Below, in pieces: positions 1 through 7,360 of a stretch of 64,000 nt of DNA. The notes under the pieces are model-generated. The model worked only from the letters and a program-made list of their open reading frames with translations, was not told where the DNA came from and did not search any database. Source of the stretch: Streptomyces sp. NBC_00078 (GTDB taxonomy: Bacteria > Actinomycetota > Actinomycetes > Streptomycetales > Streptomycetaceae). The stretch lies in the NCBI RefSeq assembly GCF_026343335.1, contig NZ_JAPELX010000001.1, positions 3,224,001 through 3,288,000 on the forward strand. The letters run 5' to 3'. Numbering within the stretch: the stretch's first letter is position 1; each line of letters opens with the position of its first letter. The position numbers were made by a program, and so were the translations under genes.

Positions 1-276
1 GACCGGGTGGAAGTGCGGGTGGTGGACCGCGGCCCGGGCGTCCCGGACGAGGCCAAGGACCGCATCTTCGAGCCGTTCCAGCGCTACGGCGACGCCCCGC
101 GCGGCGCCGGCGTCGGTCTGGGTCTCGCGGTCGCCCGCGGCTTCGCCGAAGCCATGGGCGGCACCCTCAACGCCGAGGACACCCCCGGCGGCGGCCTCAC
201 CATGGTCCTCACCCTCCAGGCCGCGTCCGACCGCCAACCGCTCCCCGCCGGCCTTCCGGCGACCGCCACCTCCTAG
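1..276 (+). CDS. kdpD: Sensor histidine kinase KdpD, C-terminal end (5' cut by window)
   Basis: Only the last ~91 codons lie in the window; the frame is open from base 1. The visible part is the end of a GHKL ATPase domain: the G1 box with DRGPGVP, the F box with FEPFQR, and the G2 box with GVGLGLAVARGFAEAMGG. The ending GGGLTMVLTL is typical of KdpD, the membrane kinase that senses potassium or turgor stress and phosphorylates KdpE. The sensor, Usp and membrane domains lie outside the window, so the KdpD call rests on the tail alone. A kdpE gene would be expected directly downstream but is not there; the next recognisable sequence is a transposase remnant, so the locus may have been interrupted. 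Confidence 0.7.
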   Translation, partial: DRVEVRVVDRGPGVPDEAKDRIFEPFQRYGDAPRGAGVGLGLAVARGFAEAMGGTLNAEDTPGGGLTMVLTLQAASDRQPLPAGLPATATS

Positions 277-409
277 CGACGCCAACATCCCGCCAGGACA
301 GGCCAGTACAGCCAGTACGGCGTTGGAGTCCCGTGGGCCATCGTGCCCGCGCGGATGCGAGTATGGCCCCGATCTCACGTGTGGTCGCTGGAAGAGCGTT
401 CCCCCCGTC

Positions 410-745
410 GACGGAGGCCGATCGGCACTCACCATGCTGCGGATCGCCGGCTCCCTGGTCACCAACCAGGTCCGCGCCCACAACCTGATGCGCATGTTCG
501 GCCGCGAGGGGCACCTGACCCCGCTGGGGCAAGCGTTCACGGCGCGCGGGCGCATGACCAAGCCCCCGCACCTGCGTGCCGTCGCCGACCCCATGGACGA
601 CACCTTCCGGCGCCAGATGAGCAACCAGCTCACCGTCCAGGAGCCTCGCCACAACCTCGCCCGCAACCTCTGCCGCGGTAAATGAGGGCATCATCCGCCA
701 GGCACACCGGGAAGGGATCGAGGAGGCTCGGACCGGCCGGCGGTC
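410..745 (+). pseudogene. Tn3-family transposase remnant (frameshifted)
   Basis: The stretch encodes a piece of the C-terminal catalytic region of a Tn3-family transposase. In frame 2 from about base 410 it reads LRIAGSLVTNQVRAHNLMRM, then a GREGHLTPLGQAF segment, then RRQMSNQLTVQEPRHNLAR, and stops after CRGK at 683-685. Homology continues in another frame as IRQAHREGIEEA, matching the family's RQ-YREGQE-Q segment, so there is a frameshift near 680. The N-terminus, most of the catalytic domain and the terminal repeats are missing. It is a dead remnant between kdpD and the LCP gene. Nothing recognisable was seen at 277-409 or 746-952. Confidence 0.75.
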
Positions 746-952
746 AGCTCCTCACCTGGGCGACTGGTGTGCCGGCGTCCAGCGACGCCACCGTATGGAT
801 GATTGCGTCGGCCGAACGGCTGCGGGTGGGGACGCGATTCCCAGCCGACCATGCCGGCGGAGCGCGCCTGTCAGGCCGTCGAATTCGCCGGGAACGCTGC
901 CAGGGCGCCGTACCTCTCTTGGCGCGACCCGGCATCACCGGCTCCTGCGGCT

Positions 953-2662
953 TTACGGCGCCGAGTCCTTCTTCCCCGCTGCCGCCGCATAGGCCTGAGC
1001 CGGTGTCATCGCCACCCCGTTGATCTGGACCGTCTGGTAGGGGCTGACCTCCGCGCAGTTCTTGGCCTTGTCGGCGGTCTGGGCGTGGGCGTCGGCGACG
1101 GCGGCGTGGGTGTCGGCGGGGGCTGCGGAGCCGTACGACGTGCCGCTCGGCCAGTCGCTGCCGATGACCAGGACGATCCCGCTCGCGCTCCCCTGGGTGA
1201 GGTGCGAGGCGGGCAGCCCGAGGGCGGAGGCCGCCGTCCGGGCTTCGGCCTGCTGCCCGGGGCCGTAGGTGATCGTCGTCCGCGACGACTGCTCGGCGGC
1301 GTTGCCCGAGGTGGTGCCCGAGCCGAAGCCCTTGGCGAGGAGGGCGTCGGCGATCACTGAGGCGCGTCCGCCGGTGGTGGTGCCGTTCTCGACCCGTACG
1401 GCCACCCCGGAGGCCGGCACGGTCGCCGACGGGGAGGCCGAGGCCTTCTTGTCGCCGCTCACCTTCTTGCCGCTGCCCGACGTCAGCGACCGGTCGTCGG
1501 CGATGGTCGCGAACAGCGCCTTCGCAGCGGACGCGGGCACGACGCGCTCCTTGTTTGCCGGGTCCGCCGCGGTCTGCATCGTGGTGAACGTCATCCGCTG
1601 CGACGGCACCTTGTTCAGGTCCGTCGCCAGATCGACGAGCTTGCCGACGCTGCCCAGGCCGGTGTCCACGGTCAGCGCGTTGGTGGCCGCGTCCGCAAGC
1701 GAGTAGACCTTGGCCGGGTTCGCCAGCGTGCCCGCGCTCTTGAACTTGCGGATCATGGCCCCGAGGAAGAGGTGCTGGGAGACCGTACGGCCCAGGTCGC
1801 TGCCGTCCCCGAAGCCGTGCCGGGAGCGGACGAACTCCAGCGCGGCCTCGCCCTTGAGGGTGTGCGTGCCCTTGGCGAGCTTCAGATGCGAGTAGGTGTC
1901 GTAGACGTCGTCGCTGACGCACACCGACACACCGCCCACCGCGTCGGACATCTTCACCACGCCGGAGAAGTCGAGCATCGCGAAGTGGTCGATGGGGATG
2001 CCGGTGAGCTGGTGCACGGTCTTGACCTGGCAGGCCGCGCCGTACTGGAGGGCGCTGTTGATCTGCCCGTAGTAGCCGCCCGTCGACTGGCCGCTGCCCG
2101 GGTCCTTGCAGGCGGGGACGTTGGTCATGGTGTCGCGCGGCACGCTCATCACGGTGGCGTTGGAGCGGTCGGCCGAGACGTGGACCACCATCTCCACGTC
2201 CGCGTTGTGCCCGGCGGTCGAACTCGCCGTGCCGCAGCCGCCGCCCAGTCTGCAGTCGGCCGCGTTGTTCCTGCCGTCCGAGCCGATCACCAGAAGGTTG
2301 ATCGGGGTCCGGCCGAAGGCGTCCGCCTTCTCCTTGCCGTCGGCGCCGCCGTCGATGGCGACACTCCTGATGTTGCCGTTCAGATGCTCGTACAGCCAGG
2401 CACCGGCTCCGGCGGTGACCAGGATCAGCACCGACACCGTGAACAGGGCTGTGCGGGCTATTCGTTTGCGCCGGGTGGCGAGCTTGGCCCGGCGGCCCGA
2501 CCGTTGTCCCTTGGAACGTGCCGCCCGCCGAGCGGCCGCCCGGCCGCCGTGCGATGGGCGAGGCGGTCCGTCGTCCGTCTCGCGCTGGCGGGGAACGCTC
2601 GTCGAGCGATCACGTGTGGCGGAATGGCCGCGGGTTCTGCCCTCGCCCCAGGGGTCGCTCAA
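953..2662 (-). CDS. LCP (LytR-CpsA-Psr) family protein with LytR_C domain
   Basis: A 569-aa membrane protein. A basic cytoplasmic N-terminus (~1-68) is followed by one transmembrane helix (~70-90, ALFTVSVLILVTAGAGAWL), an extracytoplasmic LCP domain (~110-320) starting at NLLVIGSDGR and containing VPRDTM, and a LytR_C domain (~425-520, VRVENGTTTGGRA). LCP enzymes transfer lipid-linked glycopolymers, such as teichoic-acid-like polymers or arabinogalactan, onto peptidoglycan. The Arg and Asp residues of the pyrophosphate pocket are present in the VPRDT motif. The start is TTG at 2662 with a GGGAG ribosome site just upstream; no ATG lies nearby in frame. It may attach a wall glycopolymer, but its substrate cannot be read from sequence. 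A TTGCGCAA motif lies 68 bp upstream. Confidence 0.9.
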   Translation of the reverse strand: MSDPWGEGRTRGHSATRDRSTSVPRQRETDDGPPRPSHGGRAAARRAARSKGQRSGRRAKLATRRKRIARTALFTVSVLILVTAGAGAWLYEHLNGNIRSVAIDGGADGKEKADAFGRTPINLLVIGSDGRNNAADCRLGGGCGTASSTAGHNADVEMVVHVSADRSNATVMSVPRDTMTNVPACKDPGSGQSTGGYYGQINSALQYGAACQVKTVHQLTGIPIDHFAMLDFSGVVKMSDAVGGVSVCVSDDVYDTYSHLKLAKGTHTLKGEAALEFVRSRHGFGDGSDLGRTVSQHLFLGAMIRKFKSAGTLANPAKVYSLADAATNALTVDTGLGSVGKLVDLATDLNKVPSQRMTFTTMQTAADPANKERVVPASAAKALFATIADDRSLTSGSGKKVSGDKKASASPSATVPASGVAVRVENGTTTGGRASVIADALLAKGFGSGTTSGNAAEQSSRTTITYGPGQQAEARTAASALGLPASHLTQGSASGIVLVIGSDWPSGTSYGSAAPADTHAAVADAHAQTADKAKNCAEVSPYQTVQINGVAMTPAQAYAAAAGKKDSAP

Positions 2663-2729
2663 CTCCCACTCCCTACGCTGTGGCCGACGTCAACCGACGG
2701 CGCGACGGAGCACCCCTCGGGTTGATTGA

Positions 2730-2745
2730 TTGCGCAATATAGCAA
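2730..2745. promoter_or_regulatory. TTGC-type operator-like site upstream of LCP gene
   Basis: The 16-bp sequence TTGCGCAATATAGCAA lies 68 bp upstream of the LCP start. The reverse complement of 3237-3252, before tatA, matches it at 15 of 16 positions, and the TTGCGCAA core recurs at 6708. The outer arms TTGC and GCAA are inverted. The binding protein is unknown; the nearby ArsR regulator is a candidate. Confidence 0.4.
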
Positions 2746-2886
2746 GTGTTACTGGGTGCGCTGCTGCTGAGCTGCACCCCACCCCCCAGGTCCCCGGCGG
2801 CACGCCACCACCCGCGCCAAGGACACCGAGCGGCGCGTGGCGGACACCGCTCCGCGCCCGCCCCGGCCTCCGCGCTCGCCCCCGCC

Positions 2887-3156
2887 TCAGCTCTCGGTCT
2901 GCGTCTGCGCCTTCGGCTGCGTCGACTGCACCGACTGCACCGACTGCACCGACTGCACCGGCTGCGTCTGTTGCGTCTGCTGCACCGGCTCCTGCGTGCC
3001 GCCCTCGTCCTTCATCGCCTTCGCCTCGCTCTTGAGGATGCGCATCGACTTGCCCAGCGCACGCGCCGTGTCCGGCAGCTTCTTCGATCCGAACAGCACG
3101 ATGATGACGATCGCCACGATCAGCAGGTGCCAGGGTTCCAGTCCGTTGCGGAGCAT
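2887..3156 (-). CDS. TatA-like twin-arginine translocase subunit
   Basis: An 89-aa protein with the TatA/Hcf106 architecture: a short N-terminus MLRNGLEPWHLL, one membrane helix (~8-23, LIVAIVIIVLFG), the FGSKKLP hinge, an amphipathic helix (~27-50) and a polar tail rich in Gln, Ser and Thr. TatA oligomers form the pore of the Tat pathway. The ATG at 3156 is chosen because the TatA N-terminus begins there. No tatC is adjacent, so this is probably an extra TatA-like paralogue. The tail carries four 9-bp tandem repeats encoding QSV units. It lies 83 bp downstream of the P-type ATPase, and an operator-like sequence overlaps the ATPase stop codon. Confidence 0.85.
   Translation of the reverse strand: MLRNGLEPWHLLIVAIVIIVLFGSKKLPDTARALGKSMRILKSEAKAMKDEGGTQEPVQQTQQTQPVQSVQSVQSVQSTQPKAQTQTES
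2924..2959. repeat. 9-bp tandem repeat (4 copies) in tatA-like tail
   Basis: Four perfect copies of GACTGCACC lie head to tail. On the coding strand they encode repeated Gln-Ser-Val units in the polar tail of the TatA-like protein. Being a multiple of 3, copy-number changes would keep the frame. Confidence 0.9.
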
Positions 3157-3236
3157 CCCGCCCACCCCTTCTTCTTCGCATGACGGCCTGATGCGCGGGA
3201 GCGCGGGACACCGTCCTGCTGGTTGCCGCCTGATGG

Positions 3237-3252
3237 TTGCTACATTGCGCAA
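3237..3252. promoter_or_regulatory. TTGC-type operator-like site upstream of tatA-like gene
   Basis: Read on the minus strand, the sequence TTGCGCAATGTAGCAA differs at one position from the site before the LCP gene (2730-2745). It overlaps the stop codon of the P-type ATPase and lies about 80-95 bp upstream of the tatA-like start, suggesting a separate promoter for that gene. Confidence 0.4.
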
Positions 3253-5936
3253 CTGTATAACCGAGAGCACCCTCTGACTGCAAGCAGTCCAATCGTGTAC
3301 ATGGCAAGCACGGCGGCCAGCAGCAGGTAGTACAGGGGCGGCAACGGCGTGAAGCCGAGCAGCGAGCCGAAAGGGGAGACCGGCAGCAGCAGTCCTACGG
3401 CGGCCAGCGCCCCCGCCGCCCAGCCGATCGGCCCCGGCCCGCGCCCGTGCCCCGCTCCAGCGCTCCCGGCGCGCAGCAACAGCATCACCAGGCCCTGGGT
3501 GAGCAGGTTCTCGGTGAACCAGCCGGAGTGGAACACCGCCGCGTCGTCCAGACCGTCGGACCCGTGCAGGGCGAGCGCGAGCACACCGAAGGTGGCGAGG
3601 TCGGCGACCGCGTTGAGGGCGCCGAAGCCGGTGATGAAGCGCAGCAGGTCGCGCGGGCGGAGGAGGATCGGGCGGCGCAGCACGGACGGATGCGGCCGGT
3701 CATGGGCGAAGGCGAGCTGGGCGGCGTCGAAGCACAGGTTCTGCACCAGCACCTGGGCCGGGAGCATCGGCAGGAAGGGCAGCAGCAGGCCCGCCGCGAG
3801 CATCGCGATGACGTTGCCGAGGTTCGAGGAGAGGCTGACGCGCAGATACGTGGCGATGTTGCCGCCCGAGTACCGTCCGGCCGCGATGCTGTGGTCGATC
3901 GCGGTGAGGTCCTTCTCGGCGAGGACCACGTCCGCGCTCTCCCGGGCGACGGCCACGGCGTCCCGGGGTGCGATACCGACGTCGGCGGCGCGCAGGGCGG
4001 GCAGGTCGTTGACCCCGTCACCCAGGTAGCCGACGGTGTGCCCGCTCGTGCGCAGGGCGGTGGCGATACGGGCCTTGTGCTCGGGGGCGCAGCGGGCGAA
4101 GACGACGGTGCGGGCGGCGGCCTCGGCGAGTTCGGGATCGGTGAGGCCGTCGATGCGGTCCGCGGCGAGGACGGCGTCCGCGGGCACGGGGACGCCCAGG
4201 TCGCGGCAGGCGCGCACGGCGGTGCCCGGGTGGTCGCCGGTGAGGATCCGGACGGTGACGCCACGGTCGGCGAGCGCCCTCAGCGCTTCGGCGGCGGTGG
4301 GGGCGAGGGCGTCCTTGAAGGTGACGAACCCCCGGAAGTCCAGGCCGCGTTCGTCGGCGGGCGTGTAGTCGCGCGTGCGCGCGGGACGCTCCGCGGTGGC
4401 GACGGCCAGCACCCGCAGCCCGTCGTCCGCCTGGCGTGCCGCGAGCGCGAGCAGCCCCGCGCGCTCCCGGTCCGCCAGGACACAGCGTTCCAGTACGGCC
4501 TCGGCGGCTCCCTTGACGACCAGGGTGTGCGTGCCGAGCCGGCCCGGTGTGCGCACGACGGCGGTCGCGAGACGCCGCAGCGGATCGAACGGTAGGGCCG
4601 CCACCCCGTCGTACGCCATGACGTCGTCCTCGTCGGCCGCGTCCAGGACCGCGTCGTCGAGGGCGTCCGGGGCGGGCAGGTCGGCGAGCTGGAGGGTCCA
4701 CCAGGCGTTGACCGCGGCCCAGCGCAGCACCTCGGGATCGTCGTGGCCGCCCGGGCCGAGGGCGCGGTCGAGGACCGGCCGGTCCTGGGTGAGGGTGCCG
4801 GTCTTGTCGAGGCACAGGACGTCGACGGCGCCGAGGTCGTGCAGCGAGGGCAGCCGTTTGACGATCACCCCGTGGCCGCGGGCCAGCAGCGAGGCGCCGC
4901 GCGCCAGGCACATGGTGACGATGACCGGCAGCATCTCCGGCGTCAGCCCGACCGCCACCGCCACGGCGAACGGCAGCGTCTCCAGGCCGCGGTCGCGCAG
5001 GGCGGCGCCCGCCATGAGGACCAGCGGCGGGGTCAGCAGCATGAACCGGATGAGGATCCAGGAGATGCCGTGCACCGACCGGTCGAAGGCGCTGGCCTCG
5101 GGCCGGGCCTCCTCCCCCGGGCCGTGGGCCGCCGCGAACCGCGTCCGCGCGCCGGTCGCCACGACGACCGCGGTGGCGCTGCCGGAGGCGATGCTGCTGC
5201 CCTGGAAGCACAGCTGGGACCGGTCGAAGTCGTCGCCGCCCGCCTGCGCCCCGTCAGCGGCGTCCTTGGCCACGGGCGCCGACTCGCCCGTGAGCACCGC
5301 CTGATGCACGGTCAGCCCCTGCGCCCGCAGCAGCCGTACGTCCGCCGCGACGAGATCGCCCGGCCCCAGCCGGATCACGTCCCCCGCCACCAGCTCCTCC
5401 ACCGGGATCTCCCGGACGTCCGGGGGCAGGTCCTCCTCGGTGCGGCGCAGGACAGTGGCCGTGCTGGCGACCAGGCCGCGCAGCGCGGCCATGGACCGGT
5501 TCGCCCGGTGCTCCCCGGACGCGCGCAGCACGCAGCTCACCACGACCAGCAGGAGGATCACGCAGGCGGTGCCCCAGGAGGCGACGGCCGCCGACACCAG
5601 CCCGAGGCAGAGCAGTACGGCGGTGAACGGGTCGCGCAGGCTGCGCAGCAACGCCGTCGGCCAGGAGGCTTCCCGCCGGCCCGGCAGCGTGTTCGCCCCG
5701 AACCGCGCCTGCCGCTCCTCGGCCTCCGCCTCGGTCAGACCGCGAGGACCGCTGCCCAGGTGCCGCAGCGTCTGCAGCACGGTGAGCGCATCAAGACCCG
5801 ATCCGGACACGGGCACCGCGTCGGGACCCGCGCCGAGGGCCGATTCCGGCACGGTCACCGCGCCGGGCTCCGGTCCCGCGTCGGGGAGCCGTCCGGCGGC
5901 CGGCCCGGGGTCCGGTGCCGAGGCGCTGTCAGCCAC
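3240..5936 (-). CDS. Magnesium-translocating-type P-type ATPase (MgtA-like)
   Basis: An 898-aa P-type ATPase. After a Pro/Ala-rich N-terminus (~1-45) come a cation-ATPase N domain (~55-110), the actuator domain with LTGESAP, the phosphorylation site CLDKTGTLTQD, the nucleotide-binding region, GDGVNDLPAL, and C-terminal helices. The sequences LHDLGAVDVLCLDKTGTLTQ, FLPMLPAQVLVQNLCFD and HSGWFTENLLTQ match MgtA/MgtB ATPases, which import Mg2+ at the plasma membrane, rather than heavy-metal (CPx) pumps. The GTG start at 5936 overlaps the arsR stop by 8 bp, so translation is coupled. The pairing with an ArsR regulator is unusual for an Mg pump, so the true ion should be treated as open. Confidence 0.85.
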   Translation of the reverse strand: MADSASAPDPGPAAGRLPDAGPEPGAVTVPESALGAGPDAVPVSGSGLDALTVLQTLRHLGSGPRGLTEAEAEERQARFGANTLPGRREASWPTALLRSLRDPFTAVLLCLGLVSAAVASWGTACVILLLVVVSCVLRASGEHRANRSMAALRGLVASTATVLRRTEEDLPPDVREIPVEELVAGDVIRLGPGDLVAADVRLLRAQGLTVHQAVLTGESAPVAKDAADGAQAGGDDFDRSQLCFQGSSIASGSATAVVVATGARTRFAAAHGPGEEARPEASAFDRSVHGISWILIRFMLLTPPLVLMAGAALRDRGLETLPFAVAVAVGLTPEMLPVIVTMCLARGASLLARGHGVIVKRLPSLHDLGAVDVLCLDKTGTLTQDRPVLDRALGPGGHDDPEVLRWAAVNAWWTLQLADLPAPDALDDAVLDAADEDDVMAYDGVAALPFDPLRRLATAVVRTPGRLGTHTLVVKGAAEAVLERCVLADRERAGLLALAARQADDGLRVLAVATAERPARTRDYTPADERGLDFRGFVTFKDALAPTAAEALRALADRGVTVRILTGDHPGTAVRACRDLGVPVPADAVLAADRIDGLTDPELAEAAARTVVFARCAPEHKARIATALRTSGHTVGYLGDGVNDLPALRAADVGIAPRDAVAVARESADVVLAEKDLTAIDHSIAAGRYSGGNIATYLRVSLSSNLGNVIAMLAAGLLLPFLPMLPAQVLVQNLCFDAAQLAFAHDRPHPSVLRRPILLRPRDLLRFITGFGALNAVADLATFGVLALALHGSDGLDDAAVFHSGWFTENLLTQGLVMLLLRAGSAGAGHGRGPGPIGWAAGALAAVGLLLPVSPFGSLLGFTPLPPLYYLLLAAVLAMYTIGLLAVRGCSRLYSCAM

Positions 5937-6291
5937 CGGCCCCGCGCAGGCTGCGCACGGACAGGGACGTCCCCTCGGCGCGCGCGGCGAGCTGACCCAC
6001 CATCACCCGTACCACGGTCACGACGTCGGGGTCGTCGACGAAGTAGATCTGGCGCCGCCCCTCCCGGCGGGACCGCACGAGCCCGGCGAGCTTCAGCTTC
6101 GCCAGGTGCTGGCTGACCGCGGGCAGCGCGCCGCCGACCCGGTCCGCGAGGTGGGTCACGTCGCTCTCACCCTGGGCCAGCGCCCACACCAGGTGCAGCC
6201 GGGCCGAGGACGCCAGCAGTCCGAAGGAGGCGGCCGCCTCCGCGAGCACCTCGGCGGACGGATCCTCGAAGCCACCGATGTCTGCCGCCAC
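5929..6291 (-). CDS. ArsR-family winged-helix regulator
   Basis: A 120-aa ArsR/SmtB-type repressor. The winged helix spans ~20-95: LLASSARLHLVWAL, then the recognition helix in ALPAVSQHLAKLKLAGLV, then the wing RSRREGRRQIYFVDD. No clear metal-binding Cys cluster is seen; the only candidate ligands are scattered His and Asp residues, so the inducer may not be a soft metal. The GTG start at 6291 follows an AAGGA ribosome site. The gene lies between the small membrane protein and the P-type ATPase, and its stop overlaps the ATPase start, so it very likely controls its own operon. Confidence 0.88.
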   Translation of the reverse strand: MAADIGGFEDPSAEVLAEAAASFGLLASSARLHLVWALAQGESDVTHLADRVGGALPAVSQHLAKLKLAGLVRSRREGRRQIYFVDDPDVVTVVRVMVGQLAARAEGTSLSVRSLRGAGG

Positions 6292-6339
6292 TGTCCTTCT
6301 CCTGTCCCGCCCTGGTCCGCGCGCCGCACTCGCGCCGCC

Positions 6340-6636
6340 TCAGTCTAGGTGCCGGCCCGGGACCGACTCCTCGTCCGGACCGGGCCGGTCGCGGGCCGCC
6401 AGGAGAAACCATCCGAGGTCCCCGACCGCCGCCCCGGCGGCCGCGGCCCCCGCGATCAGCCCCGCGGTGATCAGTCCCTGTCCGATGTAGGGCCGCCCGG
6501 CGAAGGTGCTCAGGCCGAAACCGAGGACCAGGAACAGGACCGCGGCGACGGCCGGCACGCCCGTGAGGAGCAAGGCCCGCGCGCACACGAACCCGCCGCC
6601 CCGGCGTGCACCTGCAGCATGCTGAGGATCCGGCAC
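6340..6636 (-). CDS. Small membrane protein, unknown function
   Basis: A 98-aa protein with two predicted membrane helices (~22-45, ALLLTGVPAVAAVLFLVLGF, and ~55-82) and a charged C-terminus. The family is not recognised. The GTG at 6636 is chosen because a GGGGGAG ribosome site precedes it. It is the first gene of an apparent three-gene unit with arsR (48 bp downstream) and the P-type ATPase, so it may be an accessory to the pump. A 16-bp tandem repeat and a TTGCGCAA site lie in its promoter region. Confidence 0.6.
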   Translation of the reverse strand: MPDPQHAAGARRGGGFVCARALLLTGVPAVAAVLFLVLGFGLSTFAGRPYIGQGLITAGLIAGAAAAGAAVGDLGWFLLAARDRPGPDEESVPGRHLD

Positions 6637-6648
6637 GTGTCTCCCCCG

Positions 6649-6680
6649 ATGGATGAATCCGTATATGGATGAAGCCGTAT
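6649..6680. repeat. 16-bp tandem repeat in promoter of membrane protein-arsR-ATPase unit
   Basis: Two adjacent 16-bp units, ATGGATGAATCCGTAT and ATGGATGAAGCCGTAT, differ at one base. They lie 13 bp upstream of the membrane-protein start, where a repressor could block transcription. Confidence 0.7.
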
Positions 6681-6707
6681 GGGGTGGGGAGTGTAATGGT
6701 TCTCGAC

Positions 6708-6715
6708 TTGCGCAA
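6708..6715. promoter_or_regulatory. TTGCGCAA motif upstream of membrane protein-arsR-ATPase unit
   Basis: A third copy of the TTGCGCAA octamer in this 4-kb region lies 72 bp upstream of the first gene of the unit, a distance similar to the copies before the LCP and tatA-like genes. The octamer should be rare by chance at this GC content. Confidence 0.35.
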
Positions 6716-6748
6716 TCTTTAAAGGCTTGATCATCCGCCCTCAGAGGC

Positions 6749-7261
6749 TCACCTGATCTGCTCGGCCGCCCACTCGGCCCACTCCCGCCGCATGGCGTTG
6801 AACCGCAGCCCGTACTCCAGCGCGATCCTGCCGTAGACCGACAGACTGCCGTCGTCCCAGTCGATGGACTCCGCCAGCCGGCTCAGGCTCTCGACCCCCT
6901 GCTCGGACATCTCCATCAGATCGGCCAGATAACCCCGCGCCTGCTCGGGCGTCAGCACGCCGAGGAAGAAGACCCGCAGCAGGATGTCGCTGCGGGTGTT
7001 CCGCTGAGGCTTTGTCTCGGTCAGCCAGTGCCGCAGTTCGGCCAGCCCCTCGCCGGTGATGGCGTACTCCTTGCGGCCCCGCGGCCCCTCCGCGGCGACC
7101 GCGGTCAGGCCGGAGTCCGCGAGCTTGGTCAGCTCGGTGTAGATCTGGCTCTGTGTCGCGGGCCAGACCGTGGCCAGCGACGTCTCGAAGAGTTTCAGCA
7201 GGTCGTACCCGCTGGCGGTGCGTTCGGAGAGAAGCCCGAGCAGGGCGTGTCGTAGGCTCAT
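6749..7261 (-). CDS. PadR-family transcriptional regulator
   Basis: A 170-aa PadR-like repressor. The N-terminal winged helix (~1-85) contains SLRHALLGLLSERTASGYDL, the helix ATQSQIYTELTKLADSGL and the wing GPRGRKEYAIT. The C-terminal half (~90-170) is the Vir-like helical dimerisation domain. PadR proteins are effector-released repressors. The gene is divergent from the membrane-protein gene at 7361, and two identical perfect palindromes lie between them, so it probably represses that gene and itself. The ATG at 7261 matches the usual family N-terminus. Confidence 0.9.
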   Translation of the reverse strand: MSLRHALLGLLSERTASGYDLLKLFETSLATVWPATQSQIYTELTKLADSGLTAVAAEGPRGRKEYAITGEGLAELRHWLTETKPQRNTRSDILLRVFFLGVLTPEQARGYLADLMEMSEQGVESLSRLAESIDWDDGSLSVYGRIALEYGLRFNAMRREWAEWAAEQIR

Positions 7262-7284
7262 GCCCCCAGCCTACCTTCCACTAT

Positions 7285-7323
7285 TGACATGTCACAGAGT
7301 GACCTTCTACTTTTGACATGTCA
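7285..7323. promoter_or_regulatory. Two identical palindromic operators between padR and membrane gene
   Basis: The perfect 10-bp palindrome TGACATGTCA occurs at 7285-7294 and again at 7314-7323, 29 bp apart. The flanks are also similar: CTTCCACTAT precedes the first and CTTCTACTTT the second. In a divergent PadR context these are the likely PadR operators. Confidence 0.75.
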
Positions 7324-7360
7324 GAAGAGTAACTCAAAGAGCTGAAGACCAGGGGTCCCC

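Noticed and set aside
744..1922. Long Arg-rich open frame opposite and beside the LCP gene
   Set aside because: It is a shifted-frame reading of the LCP gene: its amino-acid content is the low-complexity Arg/Gly/Pro type produced by GC-rich third positions, and the real LCP domains lie in the other frame.
2924..2959. Possible CRISPR-like or minisatellite array
   Set aside because: Units are 9 bp with no spacers and encode a repeated tripeptide in frame; it is a coding tandem repeat.
2746..3183. Leu/His/Arg-rich frame across the tatA-like gene
   Set aside because: The repeats LHRLHRLHR are a shifted reading of the 9-bp tandem repeat in tatA.
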